A DNA stretch of 64,000 nucleotides from Prorocentrum cordatum (GCA_963575745.1 CAUYUJ010000914.1:373588-437587); one strand, 5' to 3'. Positions 22,985 through 34,275 are shown, counted from the first letter of the stretch. The notes: a model not told the origin generated them from the sequence alone. Program-made: numbers and translations.

Positions 22985-23050
22985 GATTCATTGGCTTCCC
23001 AGAAGCCCCGCCGCCTTCTGCGAAGGCCTCCTCCTTCACATCTCCCCCAG
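22985..23050. repeat. Family M element fragment
   Basis: GGCTTCCCAGAAGCC, CGCCGCCTTCTGCGAAGGCC and CTCCTTCACATCTCCCCC match the right half of family M elements. Confidence 0.5.
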
Positions 23051-23504
23051 CCTACGTCCTCCCGCCGCCCTATGCACATCTTCCGCCCCTCCCCCCCCCC
23101 TCCCCGCAAGCCCCGCTTCGGCTCATTACCTCCCCACCTCCTCGGCCTCCCTGCCCTTTCCACCCGCTACCCCCGCCCCCTTTCCCCCCTCTCCCCCTTG
23201 ACGCCCCAAGTCTCGGCCCTCCCCCACATCCGCCTCCCCATCGGCCCCCCTTCCCCGTCCCGCTACAGTCACCGTGCTACCGCAAGGGGCGCAGAAGCAG
23301 GAACGAAGCGGCTCTTCTGACCAAAGCGAGCCCCGGCCACGAATGGGCCCCCCCGACCCCCAAGACCCAAGGAACGGCCCGAAAATCGGAGCCCCTCCCT
23401 CAGCCCAGAGCGGTCCTTACTTCAGCGTCTTGACACTGTGCTCCCCTTCCCCGTGCCCGTCGCATCCATCCTCCTCCCCCTCCTCCCCCTTCCTCCTCCT
23501 CCTC

Positions 23505-23592
23505 TCCTCCTCCTCCTCCTCCTCCTCCTCCTCCTCCTCCTCCTCCTCCTCCTCCTCCTCCTCCTCCTCCTCCTCCTCCTCCTCCTCCCCCT
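23505..23592. repeat. CTC trinucleotide tract
   Basis: About 85 bases of uninterrupted CTC repeat. Confidence 0.97.
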
Positions 23593-23689
23593 CCTCCCCC
23601 GTCGGCCGCAGCCGCACCCCTGCGGGGGGCCCGCCCGTCTCGCCCCTCGGAGGACCCCCGCCCGCGGCCCCTTCGCAGGCCCACTGCGC

Positions 23690-23791
23690 GGCGGGCCAGA
23701 TCGCGTAGAACCACGTGCCGTGCCACGCCTGGTGCCAGTGGCTCTCCGGCTTCACCCTGCTGTACGTCGAGGCGTCGAACGAGTACTGGAC
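23690..23791 (-). other. Candidate host-gene exon
   Basis: The minus strand has an acceptor-like GGGGCTCAG just before 23791, then a complex, Trp-rich reading frame: VQYSFDASTYSRVKPESHWH followed by QAWHGTWFYAIWPAAQWACE. This composition differs sharply from the repeat-driven frames around it and looks like real protein. The frame then runs into Gly/Pro-rich and Glu-repeat sequence, so the exon probably ends near 23690, with the CTC tract in the next intron. The product is not recognised. The exon limits are estimates. Confidence 0.4.
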
Positions 23792-24589
23792 CTGAGCCCC
23801 GCCCCACCCTCCCGAAGAGGAGGAGGAGGAGGACGAGGAGGGGGAGGCGGGAGGAGAAGGGGGAGGAGGAGGGAGGAGGGATGAGGCGGAGGGGGAAAGA
23901 GAGAGCTCTGGTGCCTGGGTTCTGGCTCCTCGCAATATGCCGAGGGCTCGCGCTCCAGCCGCGGGCGGCCGGAGCCGCACCGGGCCGCGCACTCAAGACG
24001 CCGAGGATGGGGGAGGAGCAGGCAGGTCGCGATGATCAAGGTCTCTGGGCGTTCTCTGGGCCCCTGTCTCATTCAACCACCCGCCCAAAATCAGACGAAA
24101 CCAGGACGAAGATGAATTCGGGTGAGGATAAATCGAGAATCTCTGAGATCCCGCGGCTCTGGAAAGTGCCTCGGTTGCCGCGGCCTTATCAGAGCGTTCC
24201 GGAACGCTCTGAGAGCGTCCCGGAACGCTCTGGAACGGAACTGGCCTCGTCATAGCCCGCCCGAAAAAGATCTCCTCGCCTTTTGAAAAAGAAACGGCGG
24301 AATGTCGTTTCGCTGTTTCGGGCCGAGGGGCCTCGCCGGGCACCCCGGCCGTCAGAGAACACAGCACAGTACGAAAAGCTGTTCCCTGGGAGGTGGCCCG
24401 GACCTCTGTGGGGGAGCACGTGTGAACAAAAAAGCAACTCCAGATGTCTGAGGCTGAGGCGCAGCGCGACCAACCCACTCCCGCGGAAATAGGGCGGAGA
24501 GGTCCATGAGTGTGTGTGTGTGTGTGTGCGTGCATGTATACGTATGTATGTATGAATAAACATATGCAAAGTACATAGACATACCCAAG

Positions 24590-26035
24590 ATGGCCCAAAA
24601 TGGCCCCCAAATTCGCCACAAGCTGGCCTCCAAGATGGCCTCCGACCAGACCGGAACGTGCGGAAACCGACCGGCCCGGCCCGGGGAGAGGCTTGGGGTC
24701 CAAGATGCCTTAAAGTCCGCCCAAGAAGCCTCCAGGACGGCACAAGATGGCCTCAAGATGGCCCAAAACGGCCCAAGAGGCCCTAAAGAGGCCTCCAAGG
24801 TGGCCCAAGAGGCCTCCAAGAGGTCCTCCAGGAAGGCCCGAAGAGGCCAAAATCATTTATTGTGCGTGGGTTTTTGAAGGACGGTTTTGGCATTTGCTTC
24901 TTTTCGGCCTTCCGACGGCCCGAGACGGCCCAAGAGCTCCCAAAGATCGCCCCAGAGGCCTCCAAGATGGCCCCAGAACATCCCAAGAGGTCCCCCAAAC
25001 CGCCTCAAGAGGACCCCAAGACGGCCCGAGAGACTTCCAAAACGCCCAAGATGGCCTCGAAGACGGCCCTGGAGCACCCCGCGAGGGCCCCAAGTCGGCC
25101 CAGAGAGGCCATCAAGACGGCTTCCGTGGGCGTCAGACGGGACAGGAGTCCACCAAGAGGGCCCAAAATGGCTCCAAGACGGCCCAAGACGGACCAAGAG
25201 GTATCCAAGTCTTGTTTTGTTCCGTAGGTTTTGAAGGAGTTTGGCATTTGCTTCTGTTCGGCTTTCCGAAGGCCCGACACGGCCCAAGAGCTCCCAAAGG
25301 TCGCCCTCGCTCAAGAGGCCTCCAAAATGGCCGGCCAAGAGGCCCCCAAGACGGCCCGAGAGGCCTCCAGGACGCCCAAGATGGCCTCCAAGACGCCCCT
25401 GGAGAACCCCAAGAGGGCTCCAAGTCGGCCCAGAGAGGCACTCAAGACGGCTTCCGACGGCGTCAGACGGGCCAGGAGGCCACCAAGATGGGTCAAGATG
25501 GCTCCAAGATGGCCCAAGACGGCCCCAAGAGGCCCCCAAGAGGCCTCCAAGACGGCCCCAAAGAGGGCCTCCAGAAAGGCCCGAAGAGGCCCAAATCATA
25601 GATTCCCCAAAAAGCTGTATGAACGGCTTGGCATTTGCTTCTTTTCGGCCTTCCGACGGCCCGAGACGGCCCAAGAGGCCCCCAAAGATCGCCACAAGAT
25701 CGGCCCAGAGGCCTCCAAGATGGCCCCAGAACGGCCCAAGAGGCCCCCAAGACGGCGCCAAGAGGGCCCCAAGACGGCCCAAGTCTCGAAGACACCCAAG
25801 ATGGCCTCCAAGACGGCTCTGGAGCGCTCCAAGAGGGCCGCAAGTCGGCCCAGAGAGGCCCCCAAGACGGCTTCCGACGGCGCCAGACGGGCCAGGAATG
25901 CCCTAAGCCGGCCAGAGAGGCCCCCGAGAAGCCCCCAAAGGCCCCCAAGAGGCCCAAGGAGGCACCCAAGATGCCTCCAAGAGGCTCCCACGAAGCTCCC
26001 AGGAGGCCCCAAGAGTGCTCCCGGAGGCTCCCAAG
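24590..26035 (+). repeat. Higher-order repeat of GGCCCAAGA-like words
   Basis: About 1.4 kb built from 9-18 base words such as GGCCCAAGAGGCCTCCAAG and AAGATGGCC. Three larger units (about 24850, 25205 and 25600 onward, ~355-390 bp) each begin with a distinct AT-richer lead containing TTTGGCATTTGCTTCT and TTCGGC. Word length in multiples of three keeps plus frames open (KMASKTALE, SRPREA). A related block lies at 56640-57005. I do not regard it as a proven gene. Confidence 0.8.
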
Positions 26036-26113
26036 ATGCCCCCTCCTCCTCCTCCTCCTCCTCCTCCTCCTCCTCCTCCTCCTCCTCCTCCTCCTCCTCC
26101 TCCTCCTCCTCCA
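26036..26113. repeat. CTC trinucleotide tract
   Basis: About 75 bases of CTC repeat at the end of the higher-order repeat. Confidence 0.97.
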
Positions 26114-26487
26114 CGTGATCTTCCCCGCCATCCTCCCCCGAGTGTCCCCCGAAGGGTTCTACAAGGGCTGGGGGAACACATGGCCCGATAGCTTGGCAGA
26201 GCTCTTGGCACAACATTCGGCCACATTGGTGATTCCAAAAGGCAGGCGGCGGCGGTCATTCGCCGTAGTCCTCTTCGATATACCTGACATGCGCAACTGC
26301 GTGTCGGCAACTTGCATGTATACACACCAAATACATACTTGCATGCCTATAAACTTGTGTATATAGATACATATATATATATATATATAGTCTCGCTCCC
26401 TCTCTCTCTCTCTGAATATACCTATATGTATAGATACATAGATACATGTGTACAGGTGTGTGTAACCATAGACACACTACAAGCAAA
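26114..26487. other. No gene; TA and CT runs
   Basis: Contains a TATATA run near 26370-26388 and a CT run near 26395-26415. Nothing else is supported. Confidence 0.5.
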
Positions 26488-26687
26488 TTTCGGCGGCGAG
26501 CGAGGGGGGGAGTGAGAAGGAGAAGGCCTTCTCAGAATGCGGCGCGGCTCAGAAGGCCTCTGGCCTTCTGGGGCGTGTTCTGCGTCCTCGGGGAAGGCTC
26601 AGCGAGCTCCTCAGAAGGCCGGAGGCCTTCCGAGCCTTCTGAGGAGGCCCGCCCCGTCAGACTTCCCCCCTGGGCTCGCCGCCGAAA
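26488..26687. mobile_element. MITE-like fold-back element, family M (copy 2)
   Basis: 200 bp, from TTTCGGCGGCGAGCGAGG to GGGCTCGCCGCCGAAA. Inside each end come GTGAGAAGG / GTCAGACTTCCCCCC and then AGGCCTTCTCAG / CCTTCTGAGGAGGCC. It is flanked by AT-rich sequence on both sides. There is no open frame of interest and no clear target duplication. Confidence 0.8.
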
Positions 26688-26773
26688 AATAAGCCCAAGG
26701 CGGGCACCACTACAAAACAAGCATGCAGACAACGAGTTTACATTCCACACGCACACACACAAAACGGCTGAAT

Positions 26774-26912
26774 CACAACAACAGCAACAGCAGCACCAGC
26801 AACAGCAACAGCAACAGCAACAGCGACAGCACCAACAACAACAACCACAACAACCACAACACCAACACCAACACCACCAACACCACCACCAACAACAACA
26901 ACCAAACTACCC
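26774..26912. repeat. CAA/CAG/ACC trinucleotide tract
   Basis: Interrupted CAACAG, CAACAA and CACCAA repeats. Polyglutamine and polyasparagine frames across it are artefacts. Confidence 0.93.
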
Positions 26913-27219
26913 TCATGCGCGATGCTTCCACACGAAGCATGCGACGATCATGATAACAATCCCCATCATGGGGGATTATTGTTCTATCGCGGGGTCCGTT
27001 ATTCCCATTCCCAGATCTCCCGCCCAATGAGATATTGCAAAATCTCCTCTGAGGAACTTCAACATATCCCGCCTCGAAAACGCATGCCCGCGCCTTGCTG
27101 CGCCGATGCGAGACCGCCAGTGGAGCCCCAGCCAAGGGTAAGCACAAGGAAGCATCGAGCGACAGGATAGCCCTGGTGGGGATAGGGGCTGTCGGCGGCG
27201 AGGCAAGGACCTGGCCCTG

Positions 27220-27800
27220 AATACAAAGGGAGGAAGTCTCGAGCAGGACCGCTGTTGTTGCTTGGAGCGGCGCCATTGCTGAAGAGAGTAGGGCGCTAGT
27301 CCAGCGTTAAACAAAACTCAGTCTCGAGCGGGAACTCTGGTTTTGTTGGGACGGTGGTTGTCGGCGGCGAGGAAGAACACCGCCTTGAGTAAGACAGCAG
27401 GACGTCTCGAGCGGGAGCCGTGGTTTTGGCGGAACGGGGGCTGTCGGCGGCGACGAAGAGCACCGTCCTGAGGAAAAAAAAGGAAGCCTCGAGCGGGAGG
27501 GGAGCGTTGGGAGCGTTAATATTGCTGGGAGAGGAAGTCTCGGGCGGGAGCGCTGGTTTTGTCGGGACGGCGGTTTTCGGCGGCGAGGAGAAGCACCGCC
27601 TCGAGTAAAAAAGGGAGGACGTCTCGAGCGGGAGCGTTGTTGTTGCTGGGGGCGGCGCCGAGAAATAGTGGCGCGCCAGTCCGAGGTAAAACGGGAGGAA
27701 ATCTCGAGCGGTAGCGCTGGTTTTGCAGGGACAGCGGCTTTCGGCGGCGAGCAAGAGCACCTGCCCTGAGCAAAAAAGGGGGAAGTCTCGAGCGGGAGCG
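27220..27800 (+). repeat. Interspersed repeat: CTCGAGCGGGAG units
   Basis: About eight units carry GAAGTCTCGAGCGGGAGCG or close variants, alternating with TTTTGTTGGGACGG, CTGTCGGCGGCGAGGAAGA and CACCGCC words at roughly 55-75 base spacing. The reverse complement of the core word (GCTCCCGCCTGAGACTTC) defines the array at 28950-29400, so the two arrays are related and face opposite ways. Confidence 0.7.
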
Positions 27801-27812
27801 TTGTTGTTGTTT

Positions 27813-27844
<32 letters not shown>

Positions 27845-27873
27845 GCTGTTGTTGTTGCTGTTGTTGCTGTTGC

Positions 27874-27916
<43 letters not shown>

Positions 27917-27918
27917 GA
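27796..27918. repeat. GTT trinucleotide tract
   Basis: About 120 bases of GTT with GCT interruptions, ending in AAGAATAATTATTGTTG. The same combination recurs at 28730-28820. Confidence 0.95.
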
Positions 27919-27959
27919 ACATTATTAATTCTAAAGAATAATTATTGTTGGGCCCCCTG

Positions 27960-28728
27960 GTGCGCGCCCCCTCCGCCGCGCCTAGGCCGCAGCCACGTTT
28001 TCATAATTTTCCTGAGGAAGCCTCAGGTAATTCGAGGTGATCAAGATCCGGTTGTTTTGTTGTAATCCGCTTTCCCTTGCAAAAAACACTATAAAATGAC
28101 ATTTCTTGTTCTAATATAATCAAATTTCAAGAATCCCTTGCAACAAATAAGGTAAAGTGGACATTCGCGCGCGCAAGACGAAATCCTTCCAAAAGCTTAG
28201 TGTTCGGAGCGATTTTAACATAAAAACATCAAAAAACCAATGGTTTTTCAACAAAAAAATGTCAAAATCTCATCCCGCGCGCTCTTGCGGATTCGTAGGA
28301 AAACCAACACTTTTTAAACATTTCTGTCAAACGGGCTTTTGCGAGCAACTTTTTCGAACTTTTGCGACAACGGTTGCGCACCTGCCAGGGCCATCATCCC
28401 TGTCAAATAATACCATGCGGGACACATTCGTCTCTCTGTATTATGTATTGTATGGCACAATTGCACCATGCTGGGCACATGCGCGCCCCGAATAAGTGAC
28501 CAAGTTCTGTGGGTGTGTACCCCACGCCAGTGTAGTAGCCACGGTCGTCCGCGCGCCACGAAGTGAAGTGTCCCAACGTCATAGGGCGGGAAGCTGGGTT
28601 TGGGTGGTCGCGAAGAGTCGTTTGGATATTTGGTAGAGCTTGTAATGCCCCCCCACGAAGTGGGGGTATTGCCTGGTGTCGTATGAAAACCCTGGCACTG
28701 GGGAGAACACCACGCGTTCGGGTAAAAT
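27960..28728. other. No recognisable gene; AT-richer island
   Basis: A relatively AT-rich stretch (about 28000-28350) with no supported gene. The long minus frame that ends here owes its length to the polyglutamine run at 28730-28785. Confidence 0.45.
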
Positions 28729-28729
28729 G

Positions 28730-28783
<54 letters not shown>

Positions 28784-28820
28784 GAACTCTCATTCTTGAA
28801 GAATAATTATTGTTGATCCC
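28730..28820. repeat. GTT tract with AAGAATAATTATTGTTG tail
   Basis: GTT repeat preceded by TAAAATGATTGTTG and followed by GAAGAATAATTATTGTTG, as at 27796-27955. A third GTT run with the same lead (TTAAAATGGTTGTTG) starts at 29742. This suggests a composite dispersed repeat, not three independent expansions. Confidence 0.75.
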
Positions 28821-28949
28821 CCCCCCCCCACCGGTGCACATCGATTTTTTTCGATTGAAGTGCCACCCCTGGGGCTCGCACCTTGTTTTTTTAAGGAAAG
28901 TCTTCCTGCTCAAACTGTGCCCCTGCCCCCTGGGCTACAACAACAACGG

Positions 28950-29400
28950 CTCCCGCCTGAGACTTCCTCGATTTTTACTCAGGACCCCCGCTCCCGCCTG
29001 AGACTTCCGCGCAATTTACTCAGGAAAGGCGCTCCCGTCTGAGACTTCCTCGCAATGTAATCAAGACCCCCGCTCCCGCCTGAGACTTCCGTGCAATTTA
29101 CGTGGGAACGGCGCTCCCGCCTGAGACTTCTTCGAATTTTACTCAGGACCCCCGCTCCTGCCTGACATTTCCGCGCAATTGACTCAGGAACGGCGCTCCC
29201 GCCTGAGACTTCCTCGCAATTTAGTGAGGACCCCCGCTCCCGCATGAGACTTCCGTGCAATTTGCTCAGGAACGGCGCTCCCGCTTGAGACTTCCTCGCA
29301 ACTTAATCAGGGCCCCCGCTCCCGCCCGAGATTTCCTCACACTGTACTCAGGACTGCGCTCTCGCGTGCGACGTCCTCACAAATTATTCTGGAATTGCGT
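28950..29400 (+). repeat. ~72-bp array: CGCTCCCGCCTGAGACTTCC
   Basis: About twelve half-units of ~36 bases, such as CCCGCTCCCGCCTGAGACTT then CCGCGCAATTTACTCAGGA. They alternate between a GACCCCCGC and a GAACGGCGC junction, giving a two-unit period of about 72. A frame is kept open on both strands. A diverged, inverted relative is at 27220-27800. Confidence 0.85.
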
Positions 29401-29741
29401 TTCGGCGCTCAGGAACCACGCGCGCGCCAAGGACGCCTTCACAACGTGGTATCTTCCCTCTTCCTTCGTCCTTCTTCCTTCCCCCTCCCCTTCCTCCCAC
29501 TCTCCCTCGTTCTTCCCCTCCTCCTTTTGCAGGGCCCGCGCCAATTCCAATGGCGGGCAGAGAGATGTACGCCCCCGAAGGATTGTCCGCCCGTTCCGGT
29601 TTGCCCGTACGTCTAAGCCCGCCGGCCCCAGCAAAGAGAAATAATCCCCCCGAAAGGGGTGTGATCGAAGACGAAGAGGGCGGGCATCGAGGGTGTAGGG
29701 TATACGTGTTGAATGACTCGCGGGCAAGTAAGAGCGTACAG

Positions 29742-29955
29742 CCTTAAAATGGTTGTTGTTGTTGTTGTTGTTGTTGTTGTTGCTGTTGGGGGGCCGTTTT
29801 TGTCGCCCCCCCAAACAGCTCGAGCGTGAGCCTCATTTTCAATGAGAATGTAGCCCGCGCTGAGGCGAGGGCGCCAAACCGCATGGGGGGGTCCAACAAG
29901 AAGAATAATAAAATAATAACAAGAAGAGGAAGAAGAAGAAGAATAATAATTGATT
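29742..29955. repeat. GTT run and AAG/AAT run
   Basis: A short GTT tract (29749-29783) is followed by non-repetitive sequence and then an AAGAATAATAA run at about 29898-29952. Confidence 0.8.
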
Positions 29956-31285
29956 ACTAGTTCACATTCGACAACACCAGCGAGAGAAAAAAACAAGCAG
30001 CGCGCCCGCGGCCCCTCCGCGACCGTGGCGCCGCCGGCCTCGGGCCGCTGGAACGCCTCCCGCGGTGGGGGGGGCGCACGCCTCTCTGAGGCGCCCGCCC
30101 AGGGAGGGCGACCGCCCGGTCTTGCCGGGGGCGCCCACCGGCGGCTACAGAGGGCCCCCCCCTCGCCCCCCCCCCCTCGACAACCAGCAAGCACTGAAGT
30201 ATGCGGGCATCCATCCTCGGAGGGTTGGCCCGTGCACGACGGTATGGCACAGCCCCTGCCTCTGCCTCGGCTGCGCAGAGAAGCGACACAGGTCGTTGGT
30301 GCTTGGTATCTGGTGTCTCTCGCAAGTTTGTAAGTGCCCATCGGTCGGAGGAAGTATGTAGAAGCATGGCGTAGGACGGCGTTGAACACAGATTGGGCTT
30401 CCGTCCGCCCCCCAAGGAGGGCGGAACCGGTGAAGCCACTCGCTCATGGAAGCAGGAAGGCGCTTTTAAAGTAGCTTGGGATCTGGGAGTCCAGGAATAC
30501 CTGCCTTCAACGACCGATGGGGACGCCAGGGTCTGGTTGGCAATCGGCCCCGCTGGGGCCTGGGCGCCACGACCCTGGCCTCGTCGGGCCGCCTCGGGGC
30601 GCGGCGGAGAACTCCGTCGAGGGCCCCGCCCGCTCCCCACGGTGCGCCCCCAGGGTGCCCCGTTGCAAACCACGCCCTGTGCAGACCACACCCGCCGGAG
30701 CCGCCGAGCACAAGAGGGGGGCCAGGCAGCGCAGGAAGACAAGGAGAGAGGCCAAGAGACTTGGGGAGACCGGTGCCCCCGCCAGGTTTTTTTTTTGCCC
30801 GGACAGAACACCTGGGCGACACAACCCGAAGGGAGGTGCCCAAGGTGCCTGCATGAATTCACATGCAGTCGGGCCTCGCAACGCGACCGGCGGCACGGAC
30901 CCGCCCCAGGCGTTATCCGCGCCGCCGTTGCGAGGTGCCTCGAGTGCCCCCGCCAGGACATCCGCCCCCCCCAGGTCATCACTCCCCTCCCGGACGCTCC
31001 CGACGGATGGCAGACTGCGGCAGGCCCGCGAGACGCAGCCGAGATCGGGACAAACGACGGTTAGGACAAAGCGGGGATCTCCGAGATCCGGAAGAGGCCC
31101 AGATCCCCTGCTGTCGAAACTGTTACAAGTATATGCGCGCGATCAGGATGCGAGGGCCTTGGACGCCCATGCCGAAGCCTTTGAAGCGGGGCTGGCCATC
31201 GAAAGTGGTTGAGTATGGACCAAAGATGGCCGAAGAGGCAAGGTTAAAAGGGTACCCTTGGGAGATCATCCTTACTATCAGATTT
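29956..31285. other. No recognisable gene
   Basis: GC-rich sequence with long overlapping frames on both strands. One plus-strand stretch (31105-31270) translates to Cys-containing, protein-like sequence (CCRNCYKYMRAIRMRG, KMAEEARLKGYPWEII). It resembles a retroelement or host exon but is too short to name. Confidence 0.35.
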
Positions 31286-31287
31286 TT

Positions 31288-31922
31288 CTCGCCGCTCCAT
31301 GCACGGACATGCATCAAATCACGCGGCGTCGAAACCGAACCCGCGGGGCACGCGTACGCGCGACAAGAGCGTGCGTGGCCTGAAAAACGGGTCCCTAGAG
31401 ATGCAGGCGAGAACAACTTGGGAGATACTGGACCCCACCTCTGTCTTGCCCCCGCCCTACGCGGTTCACTCGCTTGCCACAGGAGCCAGAATGAAGTCGA
31501 GAAGGCCTGTGACAAACGGGTCTGCCAAGCAGGGGGCCAAGGTCACTTCTCGGCGACCTTCTCGGAGAACACGCTCTGAGGCTCCGCGGTCGCGCCCTGG
31601 TGCCCGCTTGTGGCCCCGTCCTCCCTCTTCCCGAAGAGTCGGTCCCAGTTGTCCGCGTATCTCCCCGTGTAACCGAACGTGTTCGCGTTGCTCAGCGGCC
31701 TATCGCCGGGGCAGACGGGACTTCCTGCGTTGGGGTTGGATCCCGAGGTGCCTGCCGAACTCGTCGCCGCGCAGCACGGGGAAGCCGCGCCTCTGCCCGC
31801 CGGGCGCGGGGGCGGCGGTCCTGCCCGATGGCACTGGCCGCTCCCCCTTTGACAGTCCTGTGTGGAAAGGCCTCCTGGGGTGCTGCACCAGCTTGGCCGC
31901 CCCGGGCGCCCCGCTGCGGCCT
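31288..31922. repeat. 635-bp tandem duplication, copy 1
   Basis: Every base I compared from CTCGCCGCTCCATGCACGG onward recurs 635 bases later, with no difference seen. The junction shows short homology (CTCGCCGCTCC against CCCGCCGCGCG at the end of copy 2). It is a very recent tandem duplication, or an assembly artefact. Confidence 0.95.
31560..31875 (-). other. Candidate host exon, duplicated at 32195-32510
   Basis: The minus strand has an acceptor-like TTTCCACACAG near 31860, then a frame whose later part reads like a real protein C-terminus (RPLSNANTFGYTGRYADNWD, RLFGKREDG) and ends at a stop near 31543. An overlapping frame (GFPVLRGDEFGRHLGIQP) also looks protein-like in the first half, so the frame may change or an intron may intervene. 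The product is not recognised. Because the exon lies inside the 635-bp duplication, any gene here has this exon twice. Confidence 0.35.
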
Positions 31923-32557
31923 CTCGCCGCTCCATGCACGGACATGCATCAAATCACGCGGCGTCGAAACCGAACCCGCGGGGCACGCGTACGCGCGACA
32001 AGAGCGTGCGTGGCCTGAAAAACGGGTCCCTAGAGATGCAGGCGAGAACAACTTGGGAGATACTGGACCCCACCTCTGTCTTGCCCCCGCCCTACGCGGT
32101 TCACTCGCTTGCCACAGGAGCCAGAATGAAGTCGAGAAGGCCTGTGACAAACGGGTCTGCCAAGCAGGGGGCCAAGGTCACTTCTCGGCGACCTTCTCGG
32201 AGAACACGCTCTGAGGCTCCGCGGTCGCGCCCTGGTGCCCGCTTGTGGCCCCGTCCTCCCTCTTCCCGAAGAGTCGGTCCCAGTTGTCCGCGTATCTCCC
32301 CGTGTAACCGAACGTGTTCGCGTTGCTCAGCGGCCTATCGCCGGGGCAGACGGGACTTCCTGCGTTGGGGTTGGATCCCGAGGTGCCTGCCGAACTCGTC
32401 GCCGCGCAGCACGGGGAAGCCGCGCCTCTGCCCGCCGGGCGCGGGGGCGGCGGTCCTGCCCGATGGCACTGGCCGCTCCCCCTTTGACAGTCCTGTGTGG
32501 AAAGGCCTCCTGGGGTGCTGCACCAGCTTGGCCGCCCCGGGCGCCCCGCTGCGGCCT
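31923..32557. repeat. 635-bp tandem duplication, copy 2
   Basis: Second copy, as above. The minus-strand candidate exon of copy 1 is repeated here intact. Confidence 0.95.
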
Positions 32558-32559
32558 CC

Positions 32560-33180
32560 CGCCGCGCGAGCGCGATGGCCCCCTCCCGTCCTCCCGCGGC
32601 CGCCCTTCTCCCCCCTCCTCTCCCTCCTCGCACCCGGGCACGTCGCAGTGCCGCCGCCCGGCGTGCTGAGCGCGCGTGCGGGCCGCCTCTGCCGCGCCGC
32701 GGCGGCGAAGTCTGCAGAGGCCCCCGGTGCCTCGCCCCCCCGATCGGCGCGGGGGCAGAGCGGTGGGCGCGCGGCGACGGGGCCTCCGTGAGCCGTGGGC
32801 CCTCAGGAGGCGGGCGCCCGAGCGCTCGGACCGAGAGGCGGCGGCCGCCCCTGCCGGCCCGCTGCGCGGCGCACCCGCGAGGGCGCTGGCCACCTCCGCT
32901 CCCCCCCCCCGCCCCCGTCTCCTCCTCCCCCTCCGCCTCCGCCCCCTCCCGAGGCAGTTGGCAGCGAGGCAGGCTCCGCTCACTCGTGCTCTGAGCGGCT
33001 GCGCGGCGAGGCCCCCCGCGACTCCCTGGGCAGGAGGCCCAGTGGGCAAACCCCTCACCGCGTGAGCTCGGAATCCGCTGAAACCGACTCCTCCATTTCT
33101 TCTCTTTATAAACAACCCCTCCCTGTCGCACCCCGAGGCCAGCTTTTAGGGCGGGCAGGGCTTTTCGCCTGAGACTTCCT
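32560..33180. other. GC-rich stretch without identifiable gene
   Basis: Very GC-rich. Long frames on both strands, such as a 317-codon minus frame, are expected by composition. Confidence 0.4.
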
Positions 33181-33199
33181 ATGACTCTGGGCCTTAAAA

Positions 33200-33860
33200 G
33201 ATGGCAGCAGTTTCACAAATGGAGGGCGGGTGGCTTTCAAAATGTGGCTCTCGCCTTAGCGCCCGCGCACATTCGTTTCCAACATTTCTAAGAGCTTCGC
33301 GGATTGAGGGCGGATCGTTTTCGAAATGTGGCTCTCGCCTGAGCGCCGCGCACATTCGTTGTAAAACAATTGCAAGAGCTTCACGGATTGAGGGCGGGTG
33401 GTTTTGAACATGTGGCTCTCGCCTGAGCGCCGCGCGCATTCGTTGTAAAACAATTGCAAGAGCTTCACGGATTGAGGGCGGGTGGCTTTGAACATGTGGC
33501 TCTCGCCTGAGCGCCGCGCGCATTCGCTTTACAAACTTGCAAGAGTTTCCCTGATTGAGGGCGGGTCGTTTTCAAAATGTGGCTCTCGCCTGAGCGCCGC
33601 GCGCATCCTTTATGACAAATGCAAGAGTTTCACGGATTGCGGGCGGGTCGTTTTCAAAATGTGGCTCTCGCTTCAGCGCCGCGCACATTCGTTTTCACGG
33701 ATTGAAGGCGGGCCGTTTTCAAAATGTGGCTCTCGCCTTAGGGCCGCGCACATTCTTTGTTAAAACTGCAAGAGCCTGACGGGTTGAGGGCGGTTCCTTT
33801 TCAAAATGTGGCTCTCGCCTTAGCGCCGCGCGCACTCGCTGTAAACATATGCATGAGCTT
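33200..33860 (+). repeat. ~85-bp tandem repeat, about eight units
   Basis: Units of 64-85 bases contain GGATTGAGGGCGGGTGG, AAAATGTGGCTCTCGCCT, GAGCGCCGCGCGCATTCG and GCAAGAGCTTCACGG. The best-conserved neighbours (about 33305-33525) are nearly identical over 80 bases. A minus frame of 109 codons simply reads through the repeat. Inverted relatives sit at 4555-5085. Confidence 0.9.
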
Positions 33861-34169
33861 CACGAGCTCCCATTCGAACATTAGGTTTTGTGAGGATTAT
33901 GGATAAATGCGGGTGCAACAATTATGTTGATTCGCGGTGTTGCAATCCCAGAAACGGCGATATGACACGATTCCGGATTGCCAAGACGCTGCAGTCAGGT
34001 TGATACGTGGCGTTCAAATCCCGCGAACCATGTTTTGGCATGATTCAAGATCTTCAAACGGTTGTCTTCCGACGAGGCAGTTCCCTCAATGGAAATGAAC
34101 CGTTGTAGGGTCCTATGAATAGGGAGCATGGAGGGAGGGTTAATTCCAACATCGTTGATGACTCTTGGG

Positions 34170-34275
34170 TTTACACTGGTCCTCCTCCTCCTCCTTCTCC
34201 TCCTCATCCTCGCTCTCAGCTAAGGACCACCTCCTCCTCCTCCTCCTCCTCCTCCTCCTCCTCCTCCTCCTCCTG
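34170..34275. repeat. CTC trinucleotide tract
   Basis: Two blocks of CTCCTC separated by CTCAGCTAAGGACCAC. Confidence 0.93.

Noticed and set aside
24853-25782. Minus-strand LG/GPLGA-rich 309-codon frame
   Set aside because: Reads the complement of the GGCCCAAGA word array; no codon-level signal beyond the repeat.
26446-27030. Polyglutamine/histidine protein
   Set aside because: The frame runs through a MITE end and a CAA/CAG microsatellite with no other protein-like sequence.
28314-28913. 199-codon minus frame with polyglutamine
   Set aside because: Its length depends on the GTT repeat; the remainder has no motif.
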